A DNA stretch of 64,000 nucleotides from DATGKG01 sp963783145 (GCA_963783145.1 CAWAMM010000001.1:310001-374000), one strand, 5' to 3'. Positions 9,206 through 18,763 are shown, counted from the first letter of the stretch. Notes: a model not told the origin generated them from the letters alone. Made by a program: numbers and translations.

Positions 9206-9376
9206 GCTGGGTCCTCCAAGGTTCGAATTCCTCATGGAGAGATCAAACGCTGTGGAAGGCTCGCCGTCAAGCGGGGTCAAAGTCGAAATGGGGGCCGGGA
9301 GGCCGCCAAGGCAAACCGCGGCGCGCCTCGCCTCAGACGCGCCGCGGCGGTCGCTACGATGAGGTGGCGCATGATT

Positions 9377-9795
9377 TCAGCAGCCGGGACGTTGCGCGCC
9401 GGTGCCGGAACCGCACGGTGGCGTTCCGCACAGAGTGCCATTGATGTCGCATTGAGGGGTAATGCCCAAGTCACGCTGTTGCTTGATCGCTGGAACTCGG
9501 TCCCGAATAGTAGCAAAGCGCATAGGGACCACCTCGACACGGCACGAAATTGCTCGCCGCCAAACTGATGTCGGCATAGGCGGGACCATAAACCGTAGTC
9601 CAATTCTTGGAGTTGCTCCAGAACGCATGCGAATTGGGCACGAAATGGGTTAGCCCCGGACGCGGCCGATCCACCGCCTCCGTTACAACCCATCACCAGC
9701 AGCAGGCCCAACCCAAAAAGCTGAACTACCGACTTGCATCGACGAAGGACTTCGCTTTCGATGCCGCCCGAAGAGACACGACCGCATTTTCGCAC
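9377..9795 (-). pseudogene. Frame-broken small lipoprotein gene
   Basis: A GTG at 9795 preceded 8 bases upstream by AGGAG opens a frame with a lipoprotein signal ending VMGC (lipidated Cys at residue 37). Just after a Gly-rich stretch near 9675 the protein-like sequence continues in a second frame (GLTHFVPNSHAFWSN... to about 9475, with a Cys-rich FVPCRGGPYALCYY). From about 9470 it continues in a third frame (LGITPQCDINGTLCG... to a stop at 9377). Reading across both breaks gives a plausible Cys-containing lipoprotein of about 135 residues. The breaks may be real decay or two assembly indels; only read-level data can tell. Confidence 0.45.
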
Positions 9796-9886
9796 GGCGG
9801 AAACTCCTGGCCAAGACTTGCGTTAGCAGAATGTGAGCATCAGAACACTTCATGATTCTTGATGCTAGTATTCTGCTACGAAGCCG

Positions 9887-12800
9887 TCAGGCGGGATCGG
9901 CGGCGGCGGCTTTTCGGATCAACGAATCTAAGGTCTCGATTTCGACTGGTTTGGCCAGATGCCCCTCGAAACCCAGCTCCTGCGACTGTGCGCGATCGGA
10001 GTCCTGGCCGTATCCGGTGAGCGCGAAGAGACGGGCCGCGTGCAGCTCCGGAATCTGCCGAATCCGATTCGCGAGCTCATAGCCGTCCATCACCGGGAGC
10101 CCGATGTCGAGCAGAATGACTTCGGGGAGAAAATCGCGGACCAGCCGCAACGCGGAAACCGGATCAAACGCGGTTCGCGTCAGGTGGCCTTTGTCGGTCA
10201 ATGCTTCGGAAAGAAGCAGCGCGGCGTCCTCATTGTCATCCACGATGAACACTCGAAGCCCGCCGCCCTGGGCATTTCGCAAGCGAGTCTCCGGTCTCGC
10301 GTCCGCTTCTTTCGATGGACCCGCACCTTTGACGGCGGGCAGGCGGACGATGAACTCGCTGCCCTTGCCCACGCCCTCACTCACCGCCTCCACTGTTCCA
10401 CCGTGGAGAAGGATCAGGCTGCGGACAATCGCGAGGCCGATCCCCAGCCCGCCCTGCGATCGGTCGCTCCGTTGGGTGCCCTGATAAAACAGATCGAAGA
10501 CATGAGAAACCATCTCCGCGCTCATGCCGATACCATTGTCACGCACCCGCAGCTCGAGGTTGTTCCCTTGCCGGCTTCCCTTAATCCAGATGCGGCCCCT
10601 GGGTTCAGTGTACTTGGCGGCATTGGTCAACAGATTTGAGATAGCCTGAACCAGCCTTGCGGAGTCTCCGTTGAGCAGCAGTCCACTGCTGGGAACCGAC
10701 ACGGATAGATAATGCATCCGCTCTTCGATGAGCGGGCTGGTCATCTCAATAGCTTTGGCGATCACGGTCGCGAGCTCGACCTCTTCTTTCTTCAGGCGAA
10801 TGTTACCGCGCGTGATGCGAGATATATCGAGCAGATCGTCGACCAGGCGTGTGAGATGGTACACCTGGCGTTCAATGATGGTGCGCTCGCGATCGGTGGG
10901 TCCACCTTTGCGCAGTTGCATCAATTGAAGGGCGGTAAGAATCGGCGCCAATGGGTTACGCAGTTCATGACCCAGCATGGCGAGAAATTCGTCCTTCGAG
11001 CGGTTCGCTTCTTCGGCTTCACGCCGGGCTTGCTGCTCACGGGCGAGCAATTGTTCCCGCTCACTCGCGGCTTGCGTCCGCAGCCGATGCAATTCGAGCT
11101 GCGATCGGATGCGCCCGAGCAGTTCGCGGGCGCTGAAGGGCTTGATCAGATAGTCATCGGCCCCGCGTTCGAGGCCTTCGAGGCGTGCTTCCTCGCCGGC
11201 ACGCGCCGACAGCACGATCACCGGGATCGTCTTAGTCTGCGAGTCACCACGCAAAGCCGCCAGCAGCCCGAAGCCATCCAGCTTGGGCATCATCACGTCA
11301 GTGATAACCAGGTCCGGAGGATGCGCACGCGCCGCCTTCAGCGCCTGGATCCCATCGACGGCGGTTTCTACGACATACTGCTGGCCCAGCAGATGCCGGA
11401 CGTACTCGCGCATATCCGCATTGTCGTCCGCCAGGAGGATTCGCGCGCCGCGCTCAGTCGATTCCGGCCCGCCCTCGTCGTCGAGCAATTCAGGAGGGCG
11501 AACCGGGGTACGATGAGCGACCGCATCGGATCCTCCGTCCCAGCGCTGAGCCTCCTCGACAAACAATGCGGCCGTGGTCGTACTCGATTCCCGCGGTCGT
11601 GCCGCTCCGATGCGATCCTTGGGCAGGTGCGCGTCACCGACGGGAATTGACACCGTGAAGGTGCTTCCTTTACCGGCCTGGCTGCTAACTCGCAGTTCGC
11701 CGCCGTGCATTTTGACCAGCTCATCGACCAGGGCGAGGCCGATTCCCGAACCTTCATAGGTGCGGGAGCGCGAGCCCTCGACCCGATGAAAACGATCAAA
11801 GATGCGCGGCAATTCGTCCTCCGGTATTCCGATGCCGGTATCTGATACTGATAGCTCGATCCGATCGGCCGTCTCGCGCAAGCGAACCTCAATCTTACCC
11901 TCGAAGGTGAATTTGAAAGCGTTCGAGACAAGGTTGAGGACAATCTTTTCCCACATCTCGCGATCGACGTAAGCGGTCCGGCTGAGCGGATCGCATTTCA
12001 CTTCGAACGACAGCCCCGCCCGCTCGATCAAAGAACGAAACGCCGCCGCGAGGTCCGCGGTCAGCGCGGTGAGATTGGTCGGTTCATAGCTGGCCTGGAC
12101 CCGTCCGGCCTCGATGCGGGAAAAATCGAGCAACGCATTGACCAGTTTTTGTAGCCGCAAACAGTTTCGATACGCGATGCCGAGCTTGTCCTGATGCTCC
12201 TGGGTAAGTTGCACCGCCTCGACCAGGAGATCCTGCACCGGCCCGAGGATAAGAGTGAGTGGAGTGCGAAACTCATGGCTCACATTGGTAAAGAAGAGGG
12301 TCTTGGCGCGATCGATTTCAGCCAGTGCTTCCGCCCGTTCGCTGGCCTCTTCATACGCGCGAGCGTTGGCCAGTCCCGCCACTATCTGTCCGACATATAG
12401 ACTTACGAAGCTGCGATAAGCCTCGTCCGGTGGCCGGTAGGGATTGACTCCAGCTATCATCACCCCGAACGGCGATGACTCTGATTGTTTGATCGGCGCG
12501 ACGAAGACACGCGCGATCTGGCGTCTCCACGATCCCCAATCCGCAGGAGGGTTAGCTTCGACCACTTCTATCTTATCGAGGTCGCCGTGAGGCGGCAGCG
12601 ACCAAATTTGTTCCAGTCCCTTGAGATCGGTCACCTCAGGCGCGTTGCGGTTACCAATCGGCACGTTGGTTCGCGACACCAGCCGCGCACGATCGCCTTC
12701 AAATCGATAAATAAGGGTGAAGGGCAGATCACGCGAATCGATAGCCAGGCATTTTTCCGATGCCGCGAAGACATCGTTAACCCGATTGGTCGTCGCCAGT

Positions 12801-13345
12801 TGCGAAGCCAGTTCTTTCAGCACTGCGAGGCGCCGGTTGCCGATGACTCGCTCGGTATCTTCGATAACTACACAGAAATGCCCGCGCACGGTTCCGTCGT
12901 CATCGGAGAGCGGGCTGTAGGAGAAAGTGTGATAGGTCTCCTCCTGGTAGCCGTTGCGTTCGAGAAACAGCAACAAGGCCTCATCCCAGGTCGCTTCGCC
13001 AGTCTTTAAGACTTTCTCGATACGCGGGCCAATCTCCGGCCAGATTTCGGGCCAAACCTCGCTCGAGGCGCGCCCCAGCGCCCACGGGTGCTTGGCGCCC
13101 AGCGTCATCGCGGCGTAGGCGTCGTTGTATAGAAAGGTCAGTTGCGGTCCCCATCCCATCCACATCGCGTAGCGCGAGGTCAGGAGCACCCGCACGATCG
13201 AGCGCAATGCATAGGGCCATTGCTCCGCGGGACCCAGCGGGGTCCGCGACCAGTCCATCCCGCGCATCAGCGCGCTGACCTCCCCGCCGCCGGGGAAGAG
13301 CCGATCCTGGAAGGTCACGTTTTCGGAATGCTCGGAAGTCGCCAT
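9887..13345 (-). CDS. Giant hybrid histidine kinase (PAS-GAF-HK-REC-HK-REC)
   Basis: 1152 residues with no clear membrane segment. Order: a PAS-like region (about 30-165) with YAMWMGWGPQLTFLYNDAY, a GAF-like region (about 170-335), and a first HisKA with SHEFRTPL (His near 357) and HATPase (G boxes DTGIGIPE and GSGIGLAL). Next come a receiver (about 635-750, VITDVMMPKLDG, Asp near 683), a coiled coil, and a second HisKA with GHELRNPL (His near 793) and HATPase (DNGIGM, GIGLAIV). A final receiver covers about 1032-1150 (ILLDIGLPVMDG). All catalytic residues look intact, so the protein probably runs an intramolecular phosphorelay with two kinase cores. No output regulator is nearby. Cytosolic; signal unknown. 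Confidence 0.92.
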   Translation of the reverse strand: MATSEHSENVTFQDRLFPGGGEVSALMRGMDWSRTPLGPAEQWPYALRSIVRVLLTSRYAMWMGWGPQLTFLYNDAYAAMTLGAKHPWALGRASSEVWPEIWPEIGPRIEKVLKTGEATWDEALLLFLERNGYQEETYHTFSYSPLSDDDGTVRGHFCVVIEDTERVIGNRRLAVLKELASQLATTNRVNDVFAASEKCLAIDSRDLPFTLIYRFEGDRARLVSRTNVPIGNRNAPEVTDLKGLEQIWSLPPHGDLDKIEVVEANPPADWGSWRRQIARVFVAPIKQSESSPFGVMIAGVNPYRPPDEAYRSFVSLYVGQIVAGLANARAYEEASERAEALAEIDRAKTLFFTNVSHEFRTPLTLILGPVQDLLVEAVQLTQEHQDKLGIAYRNCLRLQKLVNALLDFSRIEAGRVQASYEPTNLTALTADLAAAFRSLIERAGLSFEVKCDPLSRTAYVDREMWEKIVLNLVSNAFKFTFEGKIEVRLRETADRIELSVSDTGIGIPEDELPRIFDRFHRVEGSRSRTYEGSGIGLALVDELVKMHGGELRVSSQAGKGSTFTVSIPVGDAHLPKDRIGAARPRESSTTTAALFVEEAQRWDGGSDAVAHRTPVRPPELLDDEGGPESTERGARILLADDNADMREYVRHLLGQQYVVETAVDGIQALKAARAHPPDLVITDVMMPKLDGFGLLAALRGDSQTKTIPVIVLSARAGEEARLEGLERGADDYLIKPFSARELLGRIRSQLELHRLRTQAASEREQLLAREQQARREAEEANRSKDEFLAMLGHELRNPLAPILTALQLMQLRKGGPTDRERTIIERQVYHLTRLVDDLLDISRITRGNIRLKKEEVELATVIAKAIEMTSPLIEERMHYLSVSVPSSGLLLNGDSARLVQAISNLLTNAAKYTEPRGRIWIKGSRQGNNLELRVRDNGIGMSAEMVSHVFDLFYQGTQRSDRSQGGLGIGLAIVRSLILLHGGTVEAVSEGVGKGSEFIVRLPAVKGAGPSKEADARPETRLRNAQGGGLRVFIVDDNEDAALLLSEALTDKGHLTRTAFDPVSALRLVRDFLPEVILLDIGLPVMDGYELANRIRQIPELHAARLFALTGYGQDSDRAQSQELGFEGHLAKPVEIETLDSLIRKAAAADPA

Positions 13346-13594
13346 AACACTAGCCGCAACCGAAGACGCTCACAGCGCTCTTTAGATGAATGAATATGGA
13401 GCAGAGGGATCTGCAATCTCGCCAGAAGATGACCATTTCGTTCCAGGTGCGGCAAGTACTGCGCAAAATGATCTTTCGATCGTTAGAACTATACGAGTTT
13501 GCGCCGGACCGCAAATAATATGGCCTTCCATGATGCGCCTCGATTGATTCCTGCCTTACGTGGCTGCCAAAAGCCATAATTCCAGCCCCTGAAC

Positions 13595-13628
13595 ATTCGC
13601 CAAAGGGGTCCGATTGCCCTAAAATCCC
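13595..13628 (+). promoter_or_regulatory. Candidate cysK promoter (motif shared with larE)
   Basis: ATTCGCCAAA, seven variable bases, then GATTGCCCTAAAATCCC. The TAAAAT at 13620-13625 is a good -10 element and ends 6 bases before the cysK ATG, so transcription would start at or next to the start codon. No ribosome-binding site is present, which fits a leaderless message. The same block with identical spacing lies before larE (24545-24578): I count 26 of 34 positions identical. Function is inferred from position and conservation. Confidence 0.5.
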
Positions 13629-13631
13629 CTC

Positions 13632-14567
13632 ATGCCGCAAAGTGTCGCGCGATCGCCGCTGGACCTCATCGGGCATACGCCCGTCGTCCGACTCAATCGA
13701 ATTCCCGGTCCCAATAATGCCGATATCTGGGCCAAGCTCGAAAATTACAACCCCGGCGGCTCGGTCAAGGATCGCATCTGCCTTGCGATGGTTGAGGCGG
13801 CCGAGAAGTCCGGGCGCATCAAGCCCGGCGACACCATCGTCGAGCCGACCTCGGGCAATACCGGCATCGGCCTCGCGCTGGTATGCGCGGTGAAGGGCTA
13901 CAAGCTTATCCTCACCATGCCGGACACGATGAGCGAGGAGCGGCGCTCGCTGCTGGTCGCATACGGCGCCACGCTGGTGTTGACGCCGGACACTCGCGGC
14001 ATGCATGGCGCGATCTCAAAGGCCGAAGAGTTGGTACGCGACAACCCCAGTTATTTCATGCCTCAACAATTTAACAACCAGGCCAATCCCGAGATCCATT
14101 TTCATACGACGGGGCCGGAGCTGGTCGAGCAGGTCCCTCAGATCGATGCGTTCATTTCAGGCGTCGGCACGGGAGGAACTATCACCGGCGTTGGGCGCTA
14201 TCTGCATGAGCATCTGAAGAATCGCGTCCTCATCGTCGCGGTCGAGCCGAAGAATTCGCCGGTGCTATCGGGCGGTGAGCCCGGCTTCCATAAGATCCAG
14301 GGAATCGGCGCGGGCTTCGTGCCGAAGACCCTCGATACGCGCGTCTATGATGAAATCGTTGCGGTCAGCGACGAGGATGCGACGATCTTCACGCGTCGCC
14401 TCGCGCGCGAGGAAGGCTTGCTGGTGGGAATTTCCTCGGGTGCGAATTGCTGCGCGGCGGCGCAAATTGCCAAGCGCCTCGGCAAAGGCAGGGTGGTGGT
14501 GGTCGTGTTCTGCGACACCGGGGAGCGCTATCTGACCACCGATTTATTCCAGGCCGAGGGCATCTGA
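13632..14567 (+). CDS. cysK: Cysteine synthase A (O-acetylserine sulfhydrylase)
   Basis: 311 residues, the usual length. It is a PLP enzyme joining sulfide to O-acetylserine to make cysteine. The PLP lysine is in NPGGSVKDR (about residue 42), the substrate loop is PTSGNTGIGLA, the phosphate-binding glycine loop is GVGTGGTITGVG, and SSGANC lies near the C-terminus. The chain ends FQAEGI, close to the classic CysK tail. The ATG lies 6 bases from a -10-like element and has no Shine-Dalgarno. It is followed downstream by a persulfide/sulfide-handling module, which fits a sulfur-assimilation theme. Cystathionine beta-synthase-like paralogues are the alternative, but the short length without a regulatory domain favours CysK. 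Confidence 0.95.
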   Translation: MPQSVARSPLDLIGHTPVVRLNRIPGPNNADIWAKLENYNPGGSVKDRICLAMVEAAEKSGRIKPGDTIVEPTSGNTGIGLALVCAVKGYKLILTMPDTMSEERRSLLVAYGATLVLTPDTRGMHGAISKAEELVRDNPSYFMPQQFNNQANPEIHFHTTGPELVEQVPQIDAFISGVGTGGTITGVGRYLHEHLKNRVLIVAVEPKNSPVLSGGEPGFHKIQGIGAGFVPKTLDTRVYDEIVAVSDEDATIFTRRLAREEGLLVGISSGANCCAAAQIAKRLGKGRVVVVVFCDTGERYLTTDLFQAEGI

Positions 14568-14721
14568 CATCGAAGTATTGCCCAGACCTACCGATCCGGC
14601 TGGAATTCTCATCTTGATGCTGGTTCACCGCGCGTTCTTCAGTTCGGTGTCATCGGTTAACACTTTCCTGATCTGATGGTGTTACGTTCAGAGACTCAGG
14701 GCTAAAACGGAGAGTGTGCCA

Positions 14722-17247
14722 ATGCCGCCAGCTGATGCATCGTCTATTCATGCGGAACCGATGATCGACCTCCTGCGCGAATTGGCGCTCGATCTGAGCC
14801 GAGTCTGGAATCGCCACAGCGACGATATTTGGCGCCCGATTGATCCGGAGGTGTGGCTGCTCACACGCAACCCATGGCTGATGCTGCATCACGCGTCCGA
14901 GAAAACCCTCAGTGCGATGGCCAATGACCAGGACTTGCGCCGTCGCGTCGAACAGCTCGTGCTCGGCAGGCGCGAGGTTGCGCGCGCCACGACGTGGTTC
15001 CAGAAGACTCATTCCGACTCCCCGCTCACCGCAGTGGCGTACTTCAGCATGGAGTTCGGCCTGAGCGAGGCGCTCCCAATCTACTCCGGAGGCCTGGGCA
15101 ATGTCGCGGGCGATCAGCTTAAAGCCGGCAGCGACCTGGGAGTCCCGATAATCGGGGTAGGATTGCTCTATCAGCAGGGCTTTTTTCGCCAGGCCATCGA
15201 CCATGAAGGCAATCAGCGCGATCTATATCCGATCAATCCCTTCTCATGGCTGCCGATAACGCCGATGCGTGATAGCGAGGGCGAACTGCTGCGGGTGGAA
15301 CTTGACTTTCCCGATTACAAGCTGTGGCTGCGGGTGTGGGAGGCCAGGGTCGGACGCCTCAAACTATACCTGCTCGATAGCAATGACCCCGGCAATTTGC
15401 CGATCTATCGGACCGTCACCAGCGAGCTTTATGGCGGCGGCCCCGAATTGCGGCTGCAGCAGGAACTGGTGCTGGGAATCGCGGGATGGCGTCTATTAAA
15501 GCGGCTCGGGCTGAACCCTGAGGTATGTCATCTCAACGAGGGTCATGCGGCATTTGCGGTGTTGGAGCGCGCGCGCATCTTCATGAACGAGAACAACAAG
15601 CCCTTTGAGGTCGCGCTCGCGGCTACCCGCGCCGGTAACCTGTTCACCACCCACACGCCGGTGGCGGCTGGATTCGACCGATTTTCCCCGGCCCTGATGC
15701 GTCTGTATCTGAATTGGTACGCGACCGAACGCTTAAATATCAGCTTCGACGACCTCATGGCGATGGGCCGCGCCAATCCCGACGACCCCAACGAACCGTT
15801 CAACATGGCCTACCTGGCTCTGCGCGGCGCGGGCGCGATCAACGGCGTCAGCAAGCTGCATGGCGCGGTCAGCAGGTCGATCTTCGAGCCGCTGTTTCCG
15901 AGGTGGCCGCTGGAAGAAATTCCGATCGGCAGCGTGACCAACGGCGTCCATACCGCGAGCTGGGACTCCGAGCTTTCCGAGGGCCTCTGGTTACAAGCCG
16001 TGGGAAAGGACCGCTGGCGTGGCACGACCGAGGCCGTCGGCGATCGCATCAGGAGCGTTCCGGACGAGGGTTTGTGGAACTTGCGAACCAACAGTCGCCA
16101 GGAGCTGGTGCGTTTCGTGCGCCAGCGGACGCATCGTCAAATGGCGGCCTATGGCGCCCCCCAGGACGAGGTTGAGCGCGCGAAATCGATGTTCGACCCC
16201 AATGCGCTGACGCTCGGTTTTGCGCGGCGCTTCGCCACCTACAAGCGACCGAATTTACTCCTGCACGATCCTGAGCGCCTGGCGCGGATCCTCACCAATC
16301 AGCAGCGTCCGGTTCAGCTCGTGCTCGGCGGCAAGGCGCATCCGGCGGATCAGGCCGGCAAGGATTTGATCCGCGAATGGATTCAATTCGTTCGACGTTC
16401 CGATATTCGGCAGCACGCCGTCTTTCTGGTCGACTATGACATGCTGTTGGCCGCGCGGATGGTCCAGGGCGTCGATGTTTGGATCAACACTCCGCGCCGT
16501 CCATGGGAGGCCAGCGGCACCAGCGGCATGAAGATTCTCACCAGTGGCGGCCTCAACCTCTCGGAGCTAGACGGATGGTGGGCGGAAGCCTATGAGTCTG
16601 AAGTCGGATGGGCGCTGGGTGATGGCAAGGAGCATGGCGACGATCCGGGTTGGGATACGGTCGAGGCCGGGCAGTTGTACGACATTCTTGAGCATGACGT
16701 GATCCCGCGTTTCTACGATCGCGATACTCAAGGACTACCGCGCAAATGGATCGCAATGATGCGCGAAAGCATGGCGCGCTTGACGCCGCAGTTTTCCGCC
16801 AACCGCGCCGTTCGCGAGTACACCGAGAAATATTATCTGCCGGCCGCGAGCAGCTATCGCCGGCGCGAGGCTGCGCAGTGTGCGCTCCCACAGCAGATTT
16901 CCGAGTGGCGCGAGGCGCTCGCGGAGCATTGGGCCAAGCTCAACTTCGGCCAAACCTTTTGCGAGACCGTCGGCGACTTTCATAACTTCCGCGTGCAGGT
17001 CTACCTCGATGAGCTGGAGCACGACGCGGTTTGCGTCGAGTTGTATGCCCAACCGCGCAACGGCGAGCCCCCGACGATTCACCCGATGACGCGCGAGGAA
17101 GCGCTGGCCGGATCGATCGGCGCTTACACATACTCGGGACAGGTTTCGTCCAGCCGGCCGGCCGCCGACTATACGCCGCGGATCGTGCCGGCATTCCGCG
17201 ACGCCCAGGTCCCGCTCGAGGCAGCCCAGATCCTGTGGCAGCGCTAG
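14722..17247 (+). CDS. glgP: Alpha-glucan phosphorylase
   Basis: About 841 residues from the ATG at 14722 (GGAGAG 7 bases upstream; a GTG two codons earlier is possible). It releases glucose-1-phosphate from glycogen or maltodextrins. The N-terminal DUF3417-type region (VWNRHSDDIW...WLMLHHAS) and the motif YFSMEFGLSEALPIYSGGLG mark the short bacterial/archaeal alpha-glucan phosphorylase branch. The PLP site is in RRPWEASGTSGMK (Lys near residue 603) with GGLNLSELDGWW after it. The protein lacks the long N-terminal regulatory extension of animal phosphorylases. It stands alone and converges on the persulfide dioxygenase gene with 23 bases between; no other glycogen gene is in view. Confidence 0.93.
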   Translation: MPPADASSIHAEPMIDLLRELALDLSRVWNRHSDDIWRPIDPEVWLLTRNPWLMLHHASEKTLSAMANDQDLRRRVEQLVLGRREVARATTWFQKTHSDSPLTAVAYFSMEFGLSEALPIYSGGLGNVAGDQLKAGSDLGVPIIGVGLLYQQGFFRQAIDHEGNQRDLYPINPFSWLPITPMRDSEGELLRVELDFPDYKLWLRVWEARVGRLKLYLLDSNDPGNLPIYRTVTSELYGGGPELRLQQELVLGIAGWRLLKRLGLNPEVCHLNEGHAAFAVLERARIFMNENNKPFEVALAATRAGNLFTTHTPVAAGFDRFSPALMRLYLNWYATERLNISFDDLMAMGRANPDDPNEPFNMAYLALRGAGAINGVSKLHGAVSRSIFEPLFPRWPLEEIPIGSVTNGVHTASWDSELSEGLWLQAVGKDRWRGTTEAVGDRIRSVPDEGLWNLRTNSRQELVRFVRQRTHRQMAAYGAPQDEVERAKSMFDPNALTLGFARRFATYKRPNLLLHDPERLARILTNQQRPVQLVLGGKAHPADQAGKDLIREWIQFVRRSDIRQHAVFLVDYDMLLAARMVQGVDVWINTPRRPWEASGTSGMKILTSGGLNLSELDGWWAEAYESEVGWALGDGKEHGDDPGWDTVEAGQLYDILEHDVIPRFYDRDTQGLPRKWIAMMRESMARLTPQFSANRAVREYTEKYYLPAASSYRRREAAQCALPQQISEWREALAEHWAKLNFGQTFCETVGDFHNFRVQVYLDELEHDAVCVELYAQPRNGEPPTIHPMTREEALAGSIGAYTYSGQVSSSRPAADYTPRIVPAFRDAQVPLEAAQILWQR

Positions 17248-17270
17248 CGCCGCCCGATAAAGTCTCTGGG

Positions 17271-18308
17271 TTAGCGCTCGACCGGCAGGCCGGCCTCGTT
17301 CCATTCGAGCATCCCGCCCTTGAGGTTGCTTACGTGATCGAAGCCGAGCCCGGTTAAAATCGCGGCGGCAGTGCTGCTGCGTATCCCCGCGCGGCACACC
17401 GTCACGATGTCGCGATGCTTGATATCTTCTAGTTCAGCAACTCGCTGTGGCAGTGCCTTGAGCGGAATCAGCCGACTCCCGCGAAGATGGCCGAGTTCGC
17501 CGCGGTACTCGTCATCTTCGCGCACATCAAGAATTACCGGTGCGTTTCCACCTTCAATCCGAGCCTGCAATTCTGCAGCGGTTGCGGTTCGAACGTTTCC
17601 GAGCTGACCGAGGTCGGGAAACTTCAGCGAGTCATCGTCGATCGCCGTCTGATTGGCCTGCAACGCCTCCTGGATTTTGTCCGGGAGCGCGAGGCCAAGG
17701 TTGTTCATGAGGTGGATGTATTCATCGCGCGAGCGGCCGGCCAGTCGCGGATTGGTAGTCTTTTCCTTTTGAATCGTCGAGTAATGGTTCCCCCGATAGT
17801 CGTGTGCCGGGAAGACCTGGGTTTCGTCCGGGAGCGTGAACAGCTGCCCGGTAACCGCGTCGTATTGCTTTCCGGCATCACCCCCTGCGAAGTCAGCGCG
17901 CCCGGTGCCGCCAATTAGTAGGGTGTCGCCGGTCAGCACTCGGCCGTCGACGTAGATACTGATCCCATCCGGGGTATGACCCGGAGTGAACAGAATCTTC
18001 AGGCGCAGATCGCCGACCTCAAGGATGTCACCCTGCGCGACGTGGACGTCGACGTGTGGAGCGGGTGCGTAGCGCTCCATCACGATTTTGGCCTCGGTCA
18101 ATTCGGCCAGATCCCAGATGCCGCTGCGATGGTCGGCATGAGTGTGGGTGTCGATCACATAGTCGATTTTCAAACCATGGTAGGCAGCGACTGCGATATA
18201 GCGGCCGGTGTTTTCTTTGAGCGGATCGACCACCGCGGCGCGCCGGGTCCGCTCGCATCCGAGCATGTAGGTCTTGCATTTTCCGCGATTGAGTTCCCGG
18301 AAAAACAT
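17271..18308 (-). CDS. Persulfide dioxygenase-rhodanese fusion (MBL fold)
   Basis: 345 residues from the ATG at 18308, which has AAGGAG 7 bases upstream; longer in-frame starts lack this. Residues 1-225 are a metallo-beta-lactamase domain with the ETHE1-type iron site HTHADH (His55, His57, Asp59, His60), FTPGHTPDG and GDTLLIGGTGRADF, then HDYRGN. Residues 255-345 are a rhodanese domain with an active-site loop VCRAGIRSS (Cys near 311). Such fusions oxidise glutathione persulfide to sulfite and pass sulfane sulfur to thiosulfate in the cytoplasm. It is divergent from an ArsR regulator and a YeiH exporter, a typical sulfide-detoxification grouping, and an AT-rich dyad overlaps its presumed promoter. 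Confidence 0.9.
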   Translation of the reverse strand: MFFRELNRGKCKTYMLGCERTRRAAVVDPLKENTGRYIAVAAYHGLKIDYVIDTHTHADHRSGIWDLAELTEAKIVMERYAPAPHVDVHVAQGDILEVGDLRLKILFTPGHTPDGISIYVDGRVLTGDTLLIGGTGRADFAGGDAGKQYDAVTGQLFTLPDETQVFPAHDYRGNHYSTIQKEKTTNPRLAGRSRDEYIHLMNNLGLALPDKIQEALQANQTAIDDDSLKFPDLGQLGNVRTATAAELQARIEGGNAPVILDVREDDEYRGELGHLRGSRLIPLKALPQRVAELEDIKHRDIVTVCRAGIRSSTAAAILTGLGFDHVSNLKGGMLEWNEAGLPVER

Positions 18309-18380
18309 CGCAGTTCTCCTTTTGTGGCGGTCCCCCTGGCCTCGATGGTTCGCTGCTGTTGACTCACTCTCCATCTATCT

Positions 18381-18396
18381 ATAACTAATTACTTAT
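18381..18396. promoter_or_regulatory. AT-rich dyad, candidate ArsR operator
   Basis: ATAACTAATTACTTAT is a near-perfect palindrome (only the two C positions break the symmetry) in the 86 bases between the divergent persulfide dioxygenase and ArsR genes. It resembles the AT-rich dyads bound by BigR/SqrR-type ArsR repressors. It overlaps the first two bases of the annotated ArsR ATG, so binding would block that start and also cover the promoter region of the dioxygenase gene. Operator role is inferred. Confidence 0.5.
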
Positions 18397-18763
18397 GAAT
18401 GCAAGAAGTAATCGAGTTCGGACCCTGTCGCGCAGCATGACTGCGCAAGCGCTCGAGATGGTAGCCGCGCGCTTTCGGGCGATGGGCGAACCGCTGCGCC
18501 TGCGCATTCTCCAGCAGCTCGAGACCGGCGAACAGAGTGTTTCGACGCTTGCGCAAACCGTAGCATCGACGCAGCCTAACGTCAGCAAGCATCTGAAGGT
18601 GTTGCAGGACGCCGGCCTGGTTCAGCGCCGGCAGCAGGGCACCAGCGCCTACTATTCGATCGCGGACGCGACGGTGTTCGAGCTCTGCGAAATAATTTGC
18701 AACGGTCTGCGCGATCGGCTCGAGGCGCAAGTGGGAGCGCTCAACGCGCGGGTGCGGGCGTAA
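18395..18763 (+). CDS. ArsR-family regulator, probable sulfide/persulfide sensor
   Basis: 122 residues with a winged helix-turn-helix: RFRAMGEPLRLRILQQL, recognition helix TQPNVSKHLKVLQDAGLV and wing RRQQGTSAYYSI. Two Cys lie near the C-terminus (98 and 102, in FELCEIICNGL), where BigR/SqrR persulfide sensors have one of their reactive pair. The other expected position, in the LxxLxxGE segment, holds Gln (about residue 41). Neighbours (dioxygenase divergent, YeiH exporter 5 bases downstream) support a sulfur-stress role. No Shine-Dalgarno precedes this ATG; Met15 (18437) is an alternative start. It probably represses both directions until oxidised by persulfide (inference). Confidence 0.85.
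   Translation: MNARSNRVRTLSRSMTAQALEMVAARFRAMGEPLRLRILQQLETGEQSVSTLAQTVASTQPNVSKHLKVLQDAGLVQRRQQGTSAYYSIADATVFELCEIICNGLRDRLEAQVGALNARVRA

Noticed and set aside
9220..9231. GGTTCGAATTCC resembles a tRNA T-loop
   Set aside because: No acceptor stem, anticodon arm or D-loop fits around it; it is the leader of the small secreted protein gene.
13350..14006. 218-residue open frame opposite the cysK start
   Set aside because: Shadow of cysK on the other strand with shuffled composition and no ribosome-binding site.
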